Of a DNA stretch of 64,000 bases, positions 42,924-53,693 are shown piece by piece; position 1 is the stretch's first letter; every line of letters starts with the position of its first letter. The notes below the pieces were generated by a model, which did no database searches, was not told the DNA's origin, and was given only the letters and a program-made list of their open reading frames with translations. The translations under genes were made by a program, and so were the position numbers. The stretch is from Bimuria novae-zelandiae CBS 107.79. Taxonomy: Eukaryota; Ascomycota; Dothideomycetes; Pleosporales; Didymosphaeriaceae. The DNA is taken from the NCBI GenBank assembly GCA_010015655.1, contig ML976726.1:246919-310918 (forward strand). Direction: 5' to 3'.

Positions 42924-44992
42924 CTACCCCGCATGCGGAATCCACTCTGTCCACTGCATCGTCCGATAGACACCTGCATCCACGTTCCTCAACCCAACCA
43001 AACTCTTTACTAAGACGTACAGCCTCGCAAATGGAAAGCACGTTAGATTTATAACGCCCACGCATGAAAACATGACGCCCATCAGGTCAACAGACTTTTC
43101 CGCGGGAGGCAGTAAAGCACGACGGAGTTTGGAAGCATTTTTGGGAACCTCCAGCAAATGCATCAGGTACATGAACAGGCCCGCCAACATGAAGAAGATA
43201 GGCGTCACTGTCATGGTGACGGTGGAGCCCATCCAGAGGTAGTATTCCACAGGGCTAAGGAAGTGTGGGGGGAAGAGTGCAAGGAGATGGAGGGCGCCAT
43301 AGAGGAGGGCTATAAAGCCGTATGTCTATGCGGTATTATTTTGAGGACCGGCACCGAGCGAAAAAGGGCTGGACGAGATCGTACCTTCATGCGTAGTGCC
43401 GTAAACGCATCTAGGAATTTTTTTCATATCGCCTACATTATCACGACCGTCGATCCTGAGGTCGCTGCGCACGGAGGTTGTAAAGCCTTCCTGGGCTCGG
43501 ATGTACGTTTTTTGCACATCGTCTATCCGGATTTGTTCATGGTTGTACCCCATGTGTAGGTTGTTTGCTTTAAGTAACCGGAGCGCGCGGTTTGCGCGCT
43601 CCACTTGCGCGACGTGGCGCGGATCGTTGCTGTCCAGATTTCCCTCATCTGCTGGTCGCATCCCGAACCGTTTTTCGAAAATATCGTCACCGAGAAGAAG
43701 TTTGAGTATCATTCGCTAGTACACTACGGATGCGTGACGCGAAGGCCTATCTGCATTGGAGGTGATGGTGGAGGCATTGATATGCGGCGAGCTACACGCA
43801 CACCTCCAATAGTATTTCAGTCAGTTGTCCTAGATGTACTCTTAGTACACGTTTTAAATGCATTTAACTAAAGAAGTGCTTACCCCCGAGCCCTTCATTT
43901 CGAAGAAAGCTGCTAGATCCCGCCCCTCCTCATTCTCGACTAAGATGGCCTCGCCTACGTCGTATCCCTTCTCGAACCAAACACCGCAGATAGCGAAAGT
44001 GCACAGCACATGTACCAGAACATGTATCTCTAGCGTCGTCACCGGCAGCTTCGCAACGGTGCGTGCGATTATCTGGACGATGAACCAGTCTGCCTGGAGG
44101 CACACAAGCGTTTTTGCAATCCCGTCGGCTTTGGATTTGTCCGAGATGCCACACGACGAGACTGGAGGGAACAAGTCTAGCCGGACGAAAAGAAGTACGC
44201 CTTTTGAAGTCTGAGTGACCTGAGGTTGAGAAGGGATCGGCGAAGGAAGCGCATATCCGCCAGTGAGCGCGAAGAAGGTGTGTTCGAGAGTCCAAGGTTC
44301 CCGCCGCTTCTTTGTGAGTACCCGAGCTTTTTGCTGCTCGGAAACATCACTTCCTTCTATCGAACTAGGACGTAGAACCTCGAGTGCACTTTCATCTCCG
44401 GCTCCCTCTCTTTCGTCAATTCTTCTAGCTCGCTCGCAGTCCAGCTGCTCAGTCCCTCACCACCCTCAGCATCTTCACCACCCTCACAGTTTTCAGCATC
44501 TTCGGCATCTACACCGCCCTCAGTATCTTCAGCACCTTCGCTATCTTCACTGCCCTCAGTATCTTCAAGGCCCTTAGTATCTTCAGCACCTTTGCTATCT
44601 TCACCGCCCTCAGCATTATCAACATCTTCTACAACCCCCGTCTCCTTTCTCCTCTCCTTCTCTTCCTCGCCCTTACACGTCTCACACCCATCCTCCCCCC
44701 AGTCTTCTTCCCCACCTTCTAAAATCTTATTCACCCGATCCCGCAACTTCCTCGCCGCCCACCACTAGTCCCACGCACACCACAGCACTACCTCTGGTGC
44801 GATTACAGCAATCGCCATCCACGTCAGCCGATGCCCCACCCGTGCCCAGGGACCGCGTCCGGTCGGGACATTGGGATGGTATGCCGTCCACGCACAGAGG
44901 AAGAGAGTTGTTGCACATGAGAAGAGCAGGTCGGTTGTGCCGCGGGTTTTGGGGCTGGACTGCCAGCCTACTTTGGACGATGTCGGGGCCAT
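42924..44992 (-). pseudogene. Fungal multipass membrane protein family member, broken
   Basis: Belongs to a fungal family of unknown function, commonly seen as uncharacterised multipass proteins. It starts at 44992 (MAPTSSKVGWQSSPKTRGTTDLLFSC, then CAWTAYHPNVP), runs through PWTLEHTFFALTGGYA, DGIAKTLVCLQADWFIVQIIARTVAKLPVTTLEI and LLLGDDIFEKRFG, and ends YYLWMGSTVTMTVTPIFF...WTEWIPHAG. Introns lie near 43320-43390 and 43715-43895. Lesions: an in-frame TAG at 44765-44767 where a Gln/Trp codon is expected, a frame change in or after the acidic repeat near 44370-44460, and one extra base in an A-run at 43419-43425. An acidic ED/EG/GG repeat tract (about 44455-44640) is an imperfect minisatellite. 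Probably inactive, though sequence errors could explain single-base faults. Confidence 0.65.
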
Positions 44993-45391
44993 TTCTTTAT
45001 AAAGCCCAACCACGAAGGAGAAGTATCGGGGGGGGAAACCAAACGAATGAACAATGTAGGGGTGTGGTGACGCCCCGAACGGTCAGTGTCCACACCTTTT
45101 ACGCCTCGTGAGTCGCGTGTGTGGCAGTGGTAGAACACGGGGGTTCTTGAGCTACTTTTATAAAGCCTTCAAGTTGCGTATTTGATTGGTGTAGTTGGTG
45201 TTTGTCAACGGATTGAGGATTTGGTATAGGTCTGCGGTGCACTTTGCTGTTTGGCATACGCGGGATTGAGTTGAATGATGGGACGGGAAAGCGTAAGCAA
45301 AGTGTGTTGCCTGCTTGGGTCGAAGCAAGTACTACCACTCAAGCATTTGGTATCGAAGTAGGAATGTTGCATCTTCTCCTTCTTGATTGAT
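44993..45391. other. Spacer with eight-base G run
   Basis: Upstream of the membrane-protein pseudogene and downstream of the oxygenase gene. G8 at 45028-45035. No gene seen. Confidence 0.35.
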
Positions 45392-46516
45392 CTATCCCCG
45401 AGGTTTCTCAACCCCCTTCCCCTTCCCTTCCTCTATATCTCTCCTCTGCTTCTCCCTCTCCTCATGCCCAGTATTAATATTAAAATGCCGCTTCCGAATA
45501 TCCGCATACATCTCCCCCGCCGTAACACCGCTCACAGGCTCAGCCCACGTCCCCGTGATCTCCGTCTCCAGCTCCTTGCTCTCCACCACAACCGGCACAT
45601 GCGCCCTCAGCACAAAGACAATACTATGTCTATACCTCTTTTCCCTCACTTCTTCCCCTTCCCGTGACTCTGGTGCGCCATAGGACACCACGCGATGCCC
45701 CCCAGCGGGATACCGCCCATTCGACAGCCGCTCAAGCTGCCTCCCCACGGTATACGTAGCCTGATGCCCACTATAGGATCTCTCAATATCCCTCCACGCG
45801 CGCCCATCCCACACCTCCAGCCCCGGCACATCGCCCACGACCGCACTCAGCAGGCCCAAATCACTATGAGGCTCGGCCACGACCTTCGCTTCCCACCCCT
45901 CATACCGGAAGATCCTGAGCATCGTCGCCGTCTTATCGCCCTCCTGCTCGCCCATACGCACACATTCACCCACAAACTTCCCCAGCCCTGCGTCTGGGGA
46001 CGATGGGAGCCCAAGCGATGTGGAAATCCGGCCGAGCGTAGATAAAAGATGCGCGCCCATGAGGTCCCAGTAGCGCTTCGCGGGCGCTTTGAGCACGTCG
46101 GGCGTGTACGCTAGTGTGCGCAGGGTGATGAATTCTTTCTCGCCCGGGATCTTGGACCAGCCTTCTTCGGAGCCGAGGCGGTGTTTCCATTGCTGTTTTT
46201 CCGAGTCGGGCGAATTGAAGAAGGACTGCGCGGCGGCGAAGAGGTCATGGTATGCGGTTTGGAGGGGATGCAGTGGGGGTGATGAGGGGTCGCTGGTGTC
46301 GGGTTGGGGAAGTGTTATCGTGGTCCAGCCGTAATGCGAGAGGAGGTCTTGGTGCGCTGGGAGGACTAGGGGGAGGGGTGATGGGATGAGAGGCGGGCGG
46401 GTGTCGGTTGGGAGGGGTGGAGAGGCGGGCTTCGTGCGTTGTTTTGAGCGGAATTTTGAAATGAATTTGGAGAAGGTGGATGGGGTGGATGGCGGTTGGG
46501 GTGCGGAAACTGCCAT
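45392..46516 (-). CDS. 2-oxoglutarate/Fe(II)-dependent oxygenase-like protein (isopenicillin-N-synthase type)
   Basis: 374 aa, single exon, ATG at 46516. The N-terminus is Ser/Pro-rich and basic (KFISKFRSKQRTK). The DIOX_N-like part (LLSHYGWTTITLP; LFAAAQSFFNSPDSEKQQW) precedes a double-stranded beta-helix core with the iron ligands H and D in EPHSDLGLLS and the distal H in GRYPAGGHRV. An RHSIVFVLRAH segment lies where the oxoglutarate-binding Arg/Ser is expected. The conserved helix YWDLMGAHLLSTLGRI is also family-like. Substrate unknown. It could act in secondary metabolism, but neighbours give no cluster context. Confidence 0.85.
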   Translation of the reverse strand: MAVSAPQPPSTPSTFSKFISKFRSKQRTKPASPPLPTDTRPPLIPSPLPLVLPAHQDLLSHYGWTTITLPQPDTSDPSSPPLHPLQTAYHDLFAAAQSFFNSPDSEKQQWKHRLGSEEGWSKIPGEKEFITLRTLAYTPDVLKAPAKRYWDLMGAHLLSTLGRISTSLGLPSSPDAGLGKFVGECVRMGEQEGDKTATMLRIFRYEGWEAKVVAEPHSDLGLLSAVVGDVPGLEVWDGRAWRDIERSYSGHQATYTVGRQLERLSNGRYPAGGHRVVSYGAPESREGEEVREKRYRHSIVFVLRAHVPVVVESKELETEITGTWAEPVSGVTAGEMYADIRKRHFNINTGHEEREKQRRDIEEGKGKGVEKPRG

Positions 46517-46813
46517 TTTGGAGAGCTTTCGTGGTGTTCGTGGGTTGTAGAGGCGTTGTGCTGCTGAAGATTCGATAATGGATGAAAAGTGCGAGTGCAA
46601 TCAGGTCGCTGTATTGCCTATCTTAGGGTGGCACACTGTACTCAGCGTTTGACGCAGTGTCCCAGTACGTGGCGATGGCTGGTGTTGGTGCTATCTTTTG
46701 TGGAAGCGTCGGTCTAGATCCGAATTACGTCACGTGCACCGAGCTGCGCCACCTTACACAGCGTACACCATCGTGTTCCCAATGGTTGGAATAATGCGAG
46801 GCACACTTTTGGT

Positions 46814-48250
46814 TCATATTCTCACCCGGTTCTTGTCCCAGAGATCTCTGACCCTCGCGACCCACTCATCCCTCAGGAACGGTTTGACCTTCACCACGTT
46901 TCCGTCGATATCCGCCAACCCGAATTCTATGTCTGGCTTCCAGCTACCACCCTCAGCACTAACCTTCATCGGCGTCATCATCTCCAGTCTGCAGAGTGCC
47001 AGACCTAGATTCCCTGCCATACTTATCAGCTTGCCAGCTGCTCTCCCATTCTTTTGCTTTCCATTCTCATCCAGTTCTTTAATGTCGCTGCTTTCGAATC
47101 GTGACGGATCGAGGGTAAAGGGTGCGAGTGTGCGCTTGTCAAATGCGGAGGTTTGATTTGGCGGTACCGAATCAGCGTCCGTGGTGAATAGTTCAACAGG
47201 TAGGATGCGTTTCCGCACCACGCCCGTGTGTTTGGTGCGAATCGTCAGTTCCTGGCCGACGTAACACCCCTTCTTGAAGTCGATGCCCTGGCTGATATCG
47301 ACATTGTACTCCATCGGCAATGCACTCCCTTTGTTGTGCGGATTTGTCTCTTTCGGAATCTCGGCGCCCTCGACAACACCAAAGCTGTATCGCAGCCTGA
47401 TGTACTGTTTCAAGTCGCCAAAGGTCTTCTCAGCTATATGCGTCCCGACCGGCCGTATGAGCCAGCGCTGCATCTCCAGTTGGTTCGAGATGAAGCGCAG
47501 GTCGTCCAGCCTGGCGACGACCTCGTAGGAAAAATTGATGTCTCTGAGCTCGCCCCATACAGCCCACACCTGCACGTTTTCTGGTGCATCCTCCGCAATG
47601 TCGGAGTTTCCTTCCACCACCCGAAGATCAACCTTGCTCCGCAGCCTATGCCGTTTGAGATGCTTGAAGAGTGCTTCGACCTCGCCGTCTTCTACCTCAA
47701 TATAACACGCCCACTCGCCCGCGCCATACTTCCCAATCATGTCCTTCTCATTATGTAGATCGGGATACGTCCAGACGAACACATCGTGCAGTATCCTACC
47801 GCGCGCATCGAGGAACGCCGCATAGAAGGAATCGGTTCTCTTTGGGTCGACATTGTTCGTTATGAGGCCTTGCAGAAACTTCGCTGCATCGGGTCCGGAG
47901 AGGGCGATGAGGCGGCGGTTGGTCAGTCGAGCGCACTCAGCACCTGGTATTGCGCCGAGCTGAATTGGTGCCTGTGCGGAGAATACGGGCTTCTGATTCC
48001 CTGCGCTCGTTTTTGGGTCCGATTCCGTCGCAGCTGGGGTGGAGCTATATCTTTGTATCCTCACTTGGGTGTTGAGACCGGCGCGTTCGCCTTCGAGGGT
48101 GCGGCGTGTCGCGGCTGCTGGACGGGAAACGACCGAGAAAAAGCGAAGCGGGCCGCCGGCAGGATTGTGCAGTGCCGTTAAACGCCTCAGACATGCTTCA
48201 CAGATGATTGATGGCCTTTGCGGCCTGCTGCGCCCAATTAGTGAAGCCAT
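46814..48250 (-). CDS. CAF17: Mitochondrial iron-sulfur cluster assembly factor CAF17/IBA57 (GcvT-like)
   Basis: 478-aa single-exon gene. Iba57 (fungal name CAF17) acts with Isa1/Isa2 in maturing mitochondrial [4Fe-4S] proteins. N-terminal presequence-like region rich in Arg/Ser (MASLIGRSRPQRPS...). The YgfZ/GcvT-like core runs from LTNRRLIALSGPDAAKFLQG and FYAAFLDARGRILHDVF to the diagnostic KGCYVGQELTIRTKHTGVVR box, whose Cys is the family signature. C-terminal beta barrel about residues 340-470. Starts head to tail with the unrecognised gene to its right, about 290 bp apart. Confidence 0.95.
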   Translation of the reverse strand: MASLIGRSRPQRPSIICEACLRRLTALHNPAGGPLRFFSVVSRPAAATRRTLEGERAGLNTQVRIQRYSSTPAATESDPKTSAGNQKPVFSAQAPIQLGAIPGAECARLTNRRLIALSGPDAAKFLQGLITNNVDPKRTDSFYAAFLDARGRILHDVFVWTYPDLHNEKDMIGKYGAGEWACYIEVEDGEVEALFKHLKRHRLRSKVDLRVVEGNSDIAEDAPENVQVWAVWGELRDINFSYEVVARLDDLRFISNQLEMQRWLIRPVGTHIAEKTFGDLKQYIRLRYSFGVVEGAEIPKETNPHNKGSALPMEYNVDISQGIDFKKGCYVGQELTIRTKHTGVVRKRILPVELFTTDADSVPPNQTSAFDKRTLAPFTLDPSRFESSDIKELDENGKQKNGRAAGKLISMAGNLGLALCRLEMMTPMKVSAEGGSWKPDIEFGLADIDGNVVKVKPFLRDEWVARVRDLWDKNRVRI

Positions 48251-48543
48251 TATGGCAATGTCGAGAGCGATGTGAAGCTCTGACGAAATGTTATTAAGCT
48301 TGGGTGATGCGGCGTTTAGCCACGGGGTTTAGCACATCCCTGCATATCCATCAAATCTAGCACCTGCATCAAGCTGTGAAGTTTGAACGCTTTCAGACCA
48401 GATGAGGGATGCGCGTCAATGGATTTGAGGCATACACATGATATATAGTTACACAATGCGAAACGTTTTCTCACAGAGAGGCTTTGACGTTTCTCCCTGT
48501 GCATAGATAACCCTCATATACAATGTCATGCCCGCTGCGCTGA

Positions 48544-49684
48544 TCACTCCAACTTCCCCTTTTCTAAAAGCTCCCGAAACACCCTCTTCATCTCCTCGTC
48601 CCTCTCTTCATTCCTCACCCAACCATACACTGCGCCCTCACACGTCCCCCATCGCTTCCGCGCAGCTTCATTGGCGAGCCAATGCCCAAGTCCGGAATCC
48701 GGTGCCATATTCACTTCACTCTCAGGAATCACCATCTTCTTCGCCATCTCAAAATCAGTACGTTCGAGAATAGCAAGGTCCGAGTAGCTGGCAAGCGGTT
48801 CGCTGATGTTGACGCCACGCGTGGAAGTCCCGCCCTTCGCTTTGGCGATTTCGTTGTCGAGGTGCATACGCTTGACCGCGAGCTCGACTTCGAGCATTGG
48901 TAAAGGGGCCTTTAGAGCTGTGGAAGAGTTAGCATTGCGCGTGCGCGTTAGGTACACGAGGAAGTATGCGGCTGACTCAAGCTCATCAAGCAGCCATCAT
49001 CTCCTCCCGGAACACCCATTATAGTGCTGTGAGAACACTCACCTCCAACCCGACCAACCCAATTCCCCTCCCCACCCGCAAGCGCCACAATCCTATCATT
49101 CAGCGTCGCACTGTCCAGCGCAAGCGACTTCCCCTCTTTGAATTGATCCACCGCCATCATCGCCTGCTCCCGCCGCTCCTCGTTAAACAAGCACGCATCC
49201 CAGTTCTCATTTATCCAGCGGCGGTGCTGTCGCGGAAGCTTGCAGCCGAGCTGCATAGCAAGGAGGCCCAGCCCGAAGATGTAGTACCGCGGGGAATCGA
49301 GCAGGAAACCCTCCTCGCGCGTGGCTTCGACGCCGATGACCTTGTAGCACTGAAGCATACAGTAGTATTTCTCGAAGACGCGGCCGAGTTCGGCGGGTAG
49401 GATGTGCGCGACGAGAAAGGGGCCGTGGTGCGGGTTGAGGAGGGAATCTTGCATTTGGTGGTCTGCGTCGTTAGTATGTGCGCCGTATAAAGGAAAGGTC
49501 GGCCGGTGTAATTTCATATAGTGAAGTGATGCAGGCTGTCTGGGAAACGGGCCTACCTACCTGGATTGTACTTGCAGATTCCCATGTCTGCTCCCAGCTG
49601 GGCTACGATGTCCTGGTCGTGATCGCTTTCGAAAAACTTGTGGCCCCAGGCGCCTCCGATTCTGAAGTTGAGGCAGTAAGACAT
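48544..49684 (-). CDS. Conserved protein of unknown function, three exons
   Basis: 305 aa spliced from complement of 49561-49684, 49043-49462 and 48544-48917; introns of 98 and 125 bp (GTAGGT...CAG and GTGAGT...CAG) close the frame exactly. N-terminus MSYCLNFRIGGAWGHKFFE; central HHGPFLVAHILPAELGRVFE and DSPRYYIFGLGLLAMQLGC; C-terminus charged, with AARKRWGTCEGAVYGWVRNEE. No signal peptide, clear membrane span or catalytic motif. The gene structure and consistent coding bias support a real gene. I do not recognise the family. Confidence 0.75.
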
Positions 49685-50392
49685 GTCTCCTCTGGTGTTT
49701 TGCTCCAAGTTCGACCGTGTGCGTGGGTACGAGGGATCGAGGTGACTTCCAGGGTGCTTGATAGAGAGTGCTACCAGTAGAGAGCACTCTTTATATTATT
49801 ATTTTTCGCACGTGCTAGGCAGCGTGTGGGGTGTACCGTAGTCGAGTTGATTTGATGAGGGGATTGTTGGGGGTGGAACCATAGAAGTGCGCGTGCAGAG
49901 CTGCACAAGTAGAGAGATCTTATAGCGCATAGAGCGTCCTGTAGGGCAACGGCTAGAAATGGCCATAGCGGAGCGCTGAGTTTCGCCGAGACAGCAAATA
50001 AATAGAGGGGTCCGTAACATGTTCGTAGGGATAAGTGAATGCGACCGACGGGGAACAACACGGCTCAAACGGCTACCCTCGCTCCCAACGGCCACTGCGC
50101 CGTGAAGAAACGACCAGTGATACCCGATGAGACAAATCAAAGACAAAATCGAATAAGGGGAAGTAATGAGATTCAACAACGCCGACGTGCCTCTAAGTAG
50201 CACCTCCAAGTACTACAGGCCGTTACTCACGGCCTAGGTAGACCGCTCCGATTTCCCATAGATTTCATAATACAGACAGTGATATCAATGATATGTCCCA
50301 ACGCCGCCGCTGTTCGTCTCAGCAACTCCAAACATGCCGCTTACCTTCCTTATAATGCACAGAAAAGTGTGCTCAGCGCTTAACTTTCAGCC
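49685..50392. other. Intergenic region
   Basis: Promoter of the three-exon gene and 3' flank of the PTM1-like gene. No gene or repeat noticed. Confidence 0.4.
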
Positions 50393-52195
50393 TCAATCAT
50401 TCTTCCTAGTGTTACTCGTCAATCGTTCTCGCTCGTCGTCGCCGCTTCCAGGCTCCACGTCTTCGTCATCGCTCCACTTGTCATCTTCGCCTACGGCAAA
50501 TATAGTGTCGCCATCCAAGCTTTCCCTAGGTGGCACAACCGGCTTTTGTGGCTTGGGTGCAGGCAGTGGTGATATATCGCGGTTGTTGAACGGTGGAGGG
50601 CTGCGGTGGCGAGGCGCCGGGTCGTAGGCAGGTACTCCACTACCCTCTTCTTCGTCCAAAGAGTCCCGTAGCGAGGCGATTTCGAAGCCTTCATCGTCTT
50701 GCGCAATCTGTAGTTCTGTTAGCAAGTGTGATACTGGCTTGGGTACAGTAGCTCACTTCGTCACTCATCGCGAACCTCCTATTGTTCGCAGTCGGCCGCC
50801 ACATGTATGCAACGAAGCATACATCAGCAAAATACACCAGATTCAGCCATCCGTCCAAAACGAACCACCTCGTCTGCCAATGCGAAGGCGCAAAATCCGG
50901 GCTCGAGACGCCAGCGAACGTGAAGCTGTTGAGAAAGAAGAAACCGAAGATCACCACGATGCTCGTGAGGATGCACCACCACAGCTTCTTGTACATATTC
51001 GCTTTAATGTGTTGCTTGCGTTCGACAAGGTCCTTCATCGTGAGGTTCAACGAATTCAAAGTCCAGATGTAGAAAGCCGTAAGAGTCGCGGAGAGTGGAA
51101 GGATGACCAAGAGTACGAGCGGGCCTGCGTCGTCGGGCCGGATAGTGAGAGATGCAACAGCATAGACTACGCCAAAGACAAAATGTGCGACTGCTAGCCA
51201 CCGGACAACGGTCATCGTCTTGCCTAAAGTATGCTTGACCACGCCATAACCCATGCACACGATCAGTAGCAAGAAGAACGAGAACGAATTCCGGAAGGCG
51301 TTCAAGATAGCAACTACAATCATGAGGACTTTCGCGCCCAAGTTGTTGCCATGGCGGTTCTGATAGTCGTAGAAGCCCCAAGTCATCAACATCTCCAAGA
51401 CCAGGAATACCAGTATAGCCGTGATATAGTTCTGCACGGCGAGGATGTCGTGCCGGTGCTGAAAGTATAGGAATCCCCAGAAGCTGCTAACAACGAAGTA
51501 TGCGATTGTTATGCCGCCATAGAATGGTAGTTTCGGTATTTGGGCGGCGGGCAATTCTCCGTAAGCATTGCGGAACGTCACGATGGCTTCGTATTTGACG
51601 TTCTCCGTGAAGGGATAGGTGGCTACGCAGTAGTAGCCCGTCTTCAGTAGGACCTTCTCTGCGTTATCCTTGTTGGGGTAGTTGATCGGCTTCTTCTTGT
51701 TGAGGTCGATGGCTTCGGTGCGGATGAGGTTCTTCGACTTGGTTGCGTAATTGTCATCGAGTATCCACTCTGCCTTGTGCGTCGAGTTACATAGGTCGTT
51801 CTTGATGCTCTGATCATCGCATATGTACATAAGCTGTGACATGGTCAGCCTGTCCCAGAGAAATGCGCATGCGACGAACCTTGTCGCCCGACTGCTTCCC
51901 AAGCAATCCGGAGTCCTTCCATTCCCATACTATGACACTGACGGTAGGGTCTTTCAGCTCCTTGTTCTTGTCCGTATCTACGAATTTGACCTCAATAAAC
52001 GGATCGATCGGGCCACCCCACGACTTCTTGCTGTACATGCCCGAGCATTTCTGCTGGTCATCTTGCGTCTGCACTGCATTAGCTATGTGCAGCCCATGCA
52101 ACTATTGTATGGCGCACCAAGACCACGTCGATGGCTGCTACTGCTGTAACTGTCGACAGCAGCAGCAGCCCGGCTGTCCGCAACCATAGCTTCAT
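50393..52195 (-). CDS. PTM1/GOST-type seven-transmembrane Golgi/endosome protein
   Basis: 552 aa of the lung-seven-TM/GOST family (yeast Ptm1, animal GPR107/108), implicated in Golgi-endosome trafficking. Exons: complement of 52118-52195, 51880-52068, 50757-51833, 50393-50707; introns 49, 46 and 49 bp. A signal peptide (MKLWLRTAGLLLLSTVTAVA) leads to a luminal domain with Cys-rich QQKCSGMYSKKSWGGPIDPF, then seven helices (FYGGITIAYFVVSSFWGFLY; LEMLMTWGFYDYQNRHG; FSFFLLLIVCMGYGVVKHTLG; LTMKDLVERKQHIKANMYKK loop). The cytosolic tail is acidic (DDEGFEI, DDKWSDDEDVE), like sorting tails. Divergent from NCS2 with 310 bp between start codons. Confidence 0.93.
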
Positions 52196-52505
52196 GGTGC
52201 CTTCGAGCCTTGAGGCCAGCTGGCGTAGGGGGCGGAACCACGGTAAAGCGTTTTCGGAAAGAGCGATGGGCTTCGACGGCGACGAGATTATGATTTGGGC
52301 GGCATAGGATTGCATGCGCCTGTCGCAGTCGTAGAAATGCCAGTGGAGCGCGTTAGGAACTGGAGCTTGACGCGGCCTGGCTGGGCGATCCACCTCACCG
52401 AGCATCCGTGGCTCCTTCCTTGCCGGTGTGGCTTAGCGCTAAAAATCACCCACAGGCAGATCGAGCATCTCACACCCCACCCACTGTCCGCCACACCCAT
52501 ACGAC
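52196..52505. promoter_or_regulatory. 310-bp divergent promoter shared by PTM1-like gene and NCS2
   Basis: Short spacer between two divergent start codons, so both promoters must lie in it. It includes CG-rich sequence and CACCCAC/CCCACC tracts near 52470-52495. No TATA box obvious. Confidence 0.55.
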
Positions 52506-53693
52506 ATGCCGGGCAAAACTAATACAGATATGGCTGATCAGCCTTGTAGACGATGCAAAGAAACCGCAGCTGTTTTAGTCGTGCGCAAGGAGCCTCTGTG
52601 CCGGTGAGTGTCCCGAAGGAGGCGAATTTGTCTGCTAACGATGCGAAGAGATTGCTTCATCAGATACGTGCATACCAAAGTGATCAAGCACATGGAATCA
52701 TTCCGAGTGCGAAACGCCGATCCCAATCATCAGCGAAAGCTATTGTTGGCTTTGTCATTTGGCGCCTCCTCTGTATCACTGCTGCACATCTTGGACGAAA
52801 TTCGTAAACGTCAGGCGAGCAAGACTGGTCGAACTGGTTTCACACTGAGCGTTATTTATGTGGAATCTGAAGGCCAAATCCCAGACCAGGATTTGCTTGC
52901 GAGAGTGCCGGAGGCGTACCCCGACTATGAATTCGACTACAAGGTACCGCATTGGGTTTTCAATATGGTACCAGAAAACGATAAACTCTTGGACCTGGTT
53001 CCTCCAGAAGCTAGGAATTTTTCCTCGGATGGGAAGCTCATGAGCTTACTAAAATCACTCAACTCTGTCACAGCACGCGCGGATGTCATATCCACCCTTC
53101 GAACCAGGCTCGTGGTGGAACACGCAAAGGCATCCGGCTGTGAGGGCATCCTCTGGGGCGACAGCACGACTAGACTCGCCGAAAAGACATTAGCCGAGAC
53201 TGCCAAAGGGCGAGGGTTCTCTCTACCCTGGCACGTGGCAGACGGCCAGTCACCTTTTGGAATTGCTTTCAACTACCCGCTAGGCGATCTCCTGAAGAAA
53301 GAGTTGGTCTCGTACGTAAACGTAGTTGGAGATCATCTACCATCGTTGGTACTCGAGTCTGCCCCTACTCAGGCGTCGATGAGCTCAAAGAACACAACCA
53401 TCGACGACCTTATGAAGCAGTACTTTGAATCGGTCGAAGAAAACTTCCCAAGTATCGTATCGAATGTTGTCAGGACTACAGGAAAGCTTGAGGCAACGTC
53501 TACTACCACCGCAACACCGAGGTGCGACCTCTGCAGCATGCCCGTCAGCGATGGTCGCTTTGGAATCAATGGATGGGGAGGCGATCAGCATGCCAGGCTC
53601 GACACTGTTGGGACTAGCAATGGGACGCAGTTGTGCTATGGCTGCACCAGGTCTATTCCACAACAATCTGCGACTACGAATGGAAGTACTTGA
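52506..53693 (+). CDS. NCS2: Cytoplasmic tRNA 2-thiolation protein 2
   Basis: 380 aa; NCS2/CTU2 pairs with NCS6/CTU1 to thiolate wobble U34 of tRNA Lys/Glu/Gln using sulfur carried by Urm1. Exons 52506-52603 and 52649-53693; the 45-bp intron with a GCTAAC branch site joins LCR to DCF, restoring the CxxC..CxxC zinc site (PCRRCKE and PLCRDCF). The PP-loop-like segment (LSFGASSVSLLHIL) is degenerate, as expected for NCS2 rather than NCS6. LVVEHAKASGCEGILWGDSTTRLAEKTL and a C-terminal CDLC...CYGC pair complete the family pattern. Confidence 0.95.
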
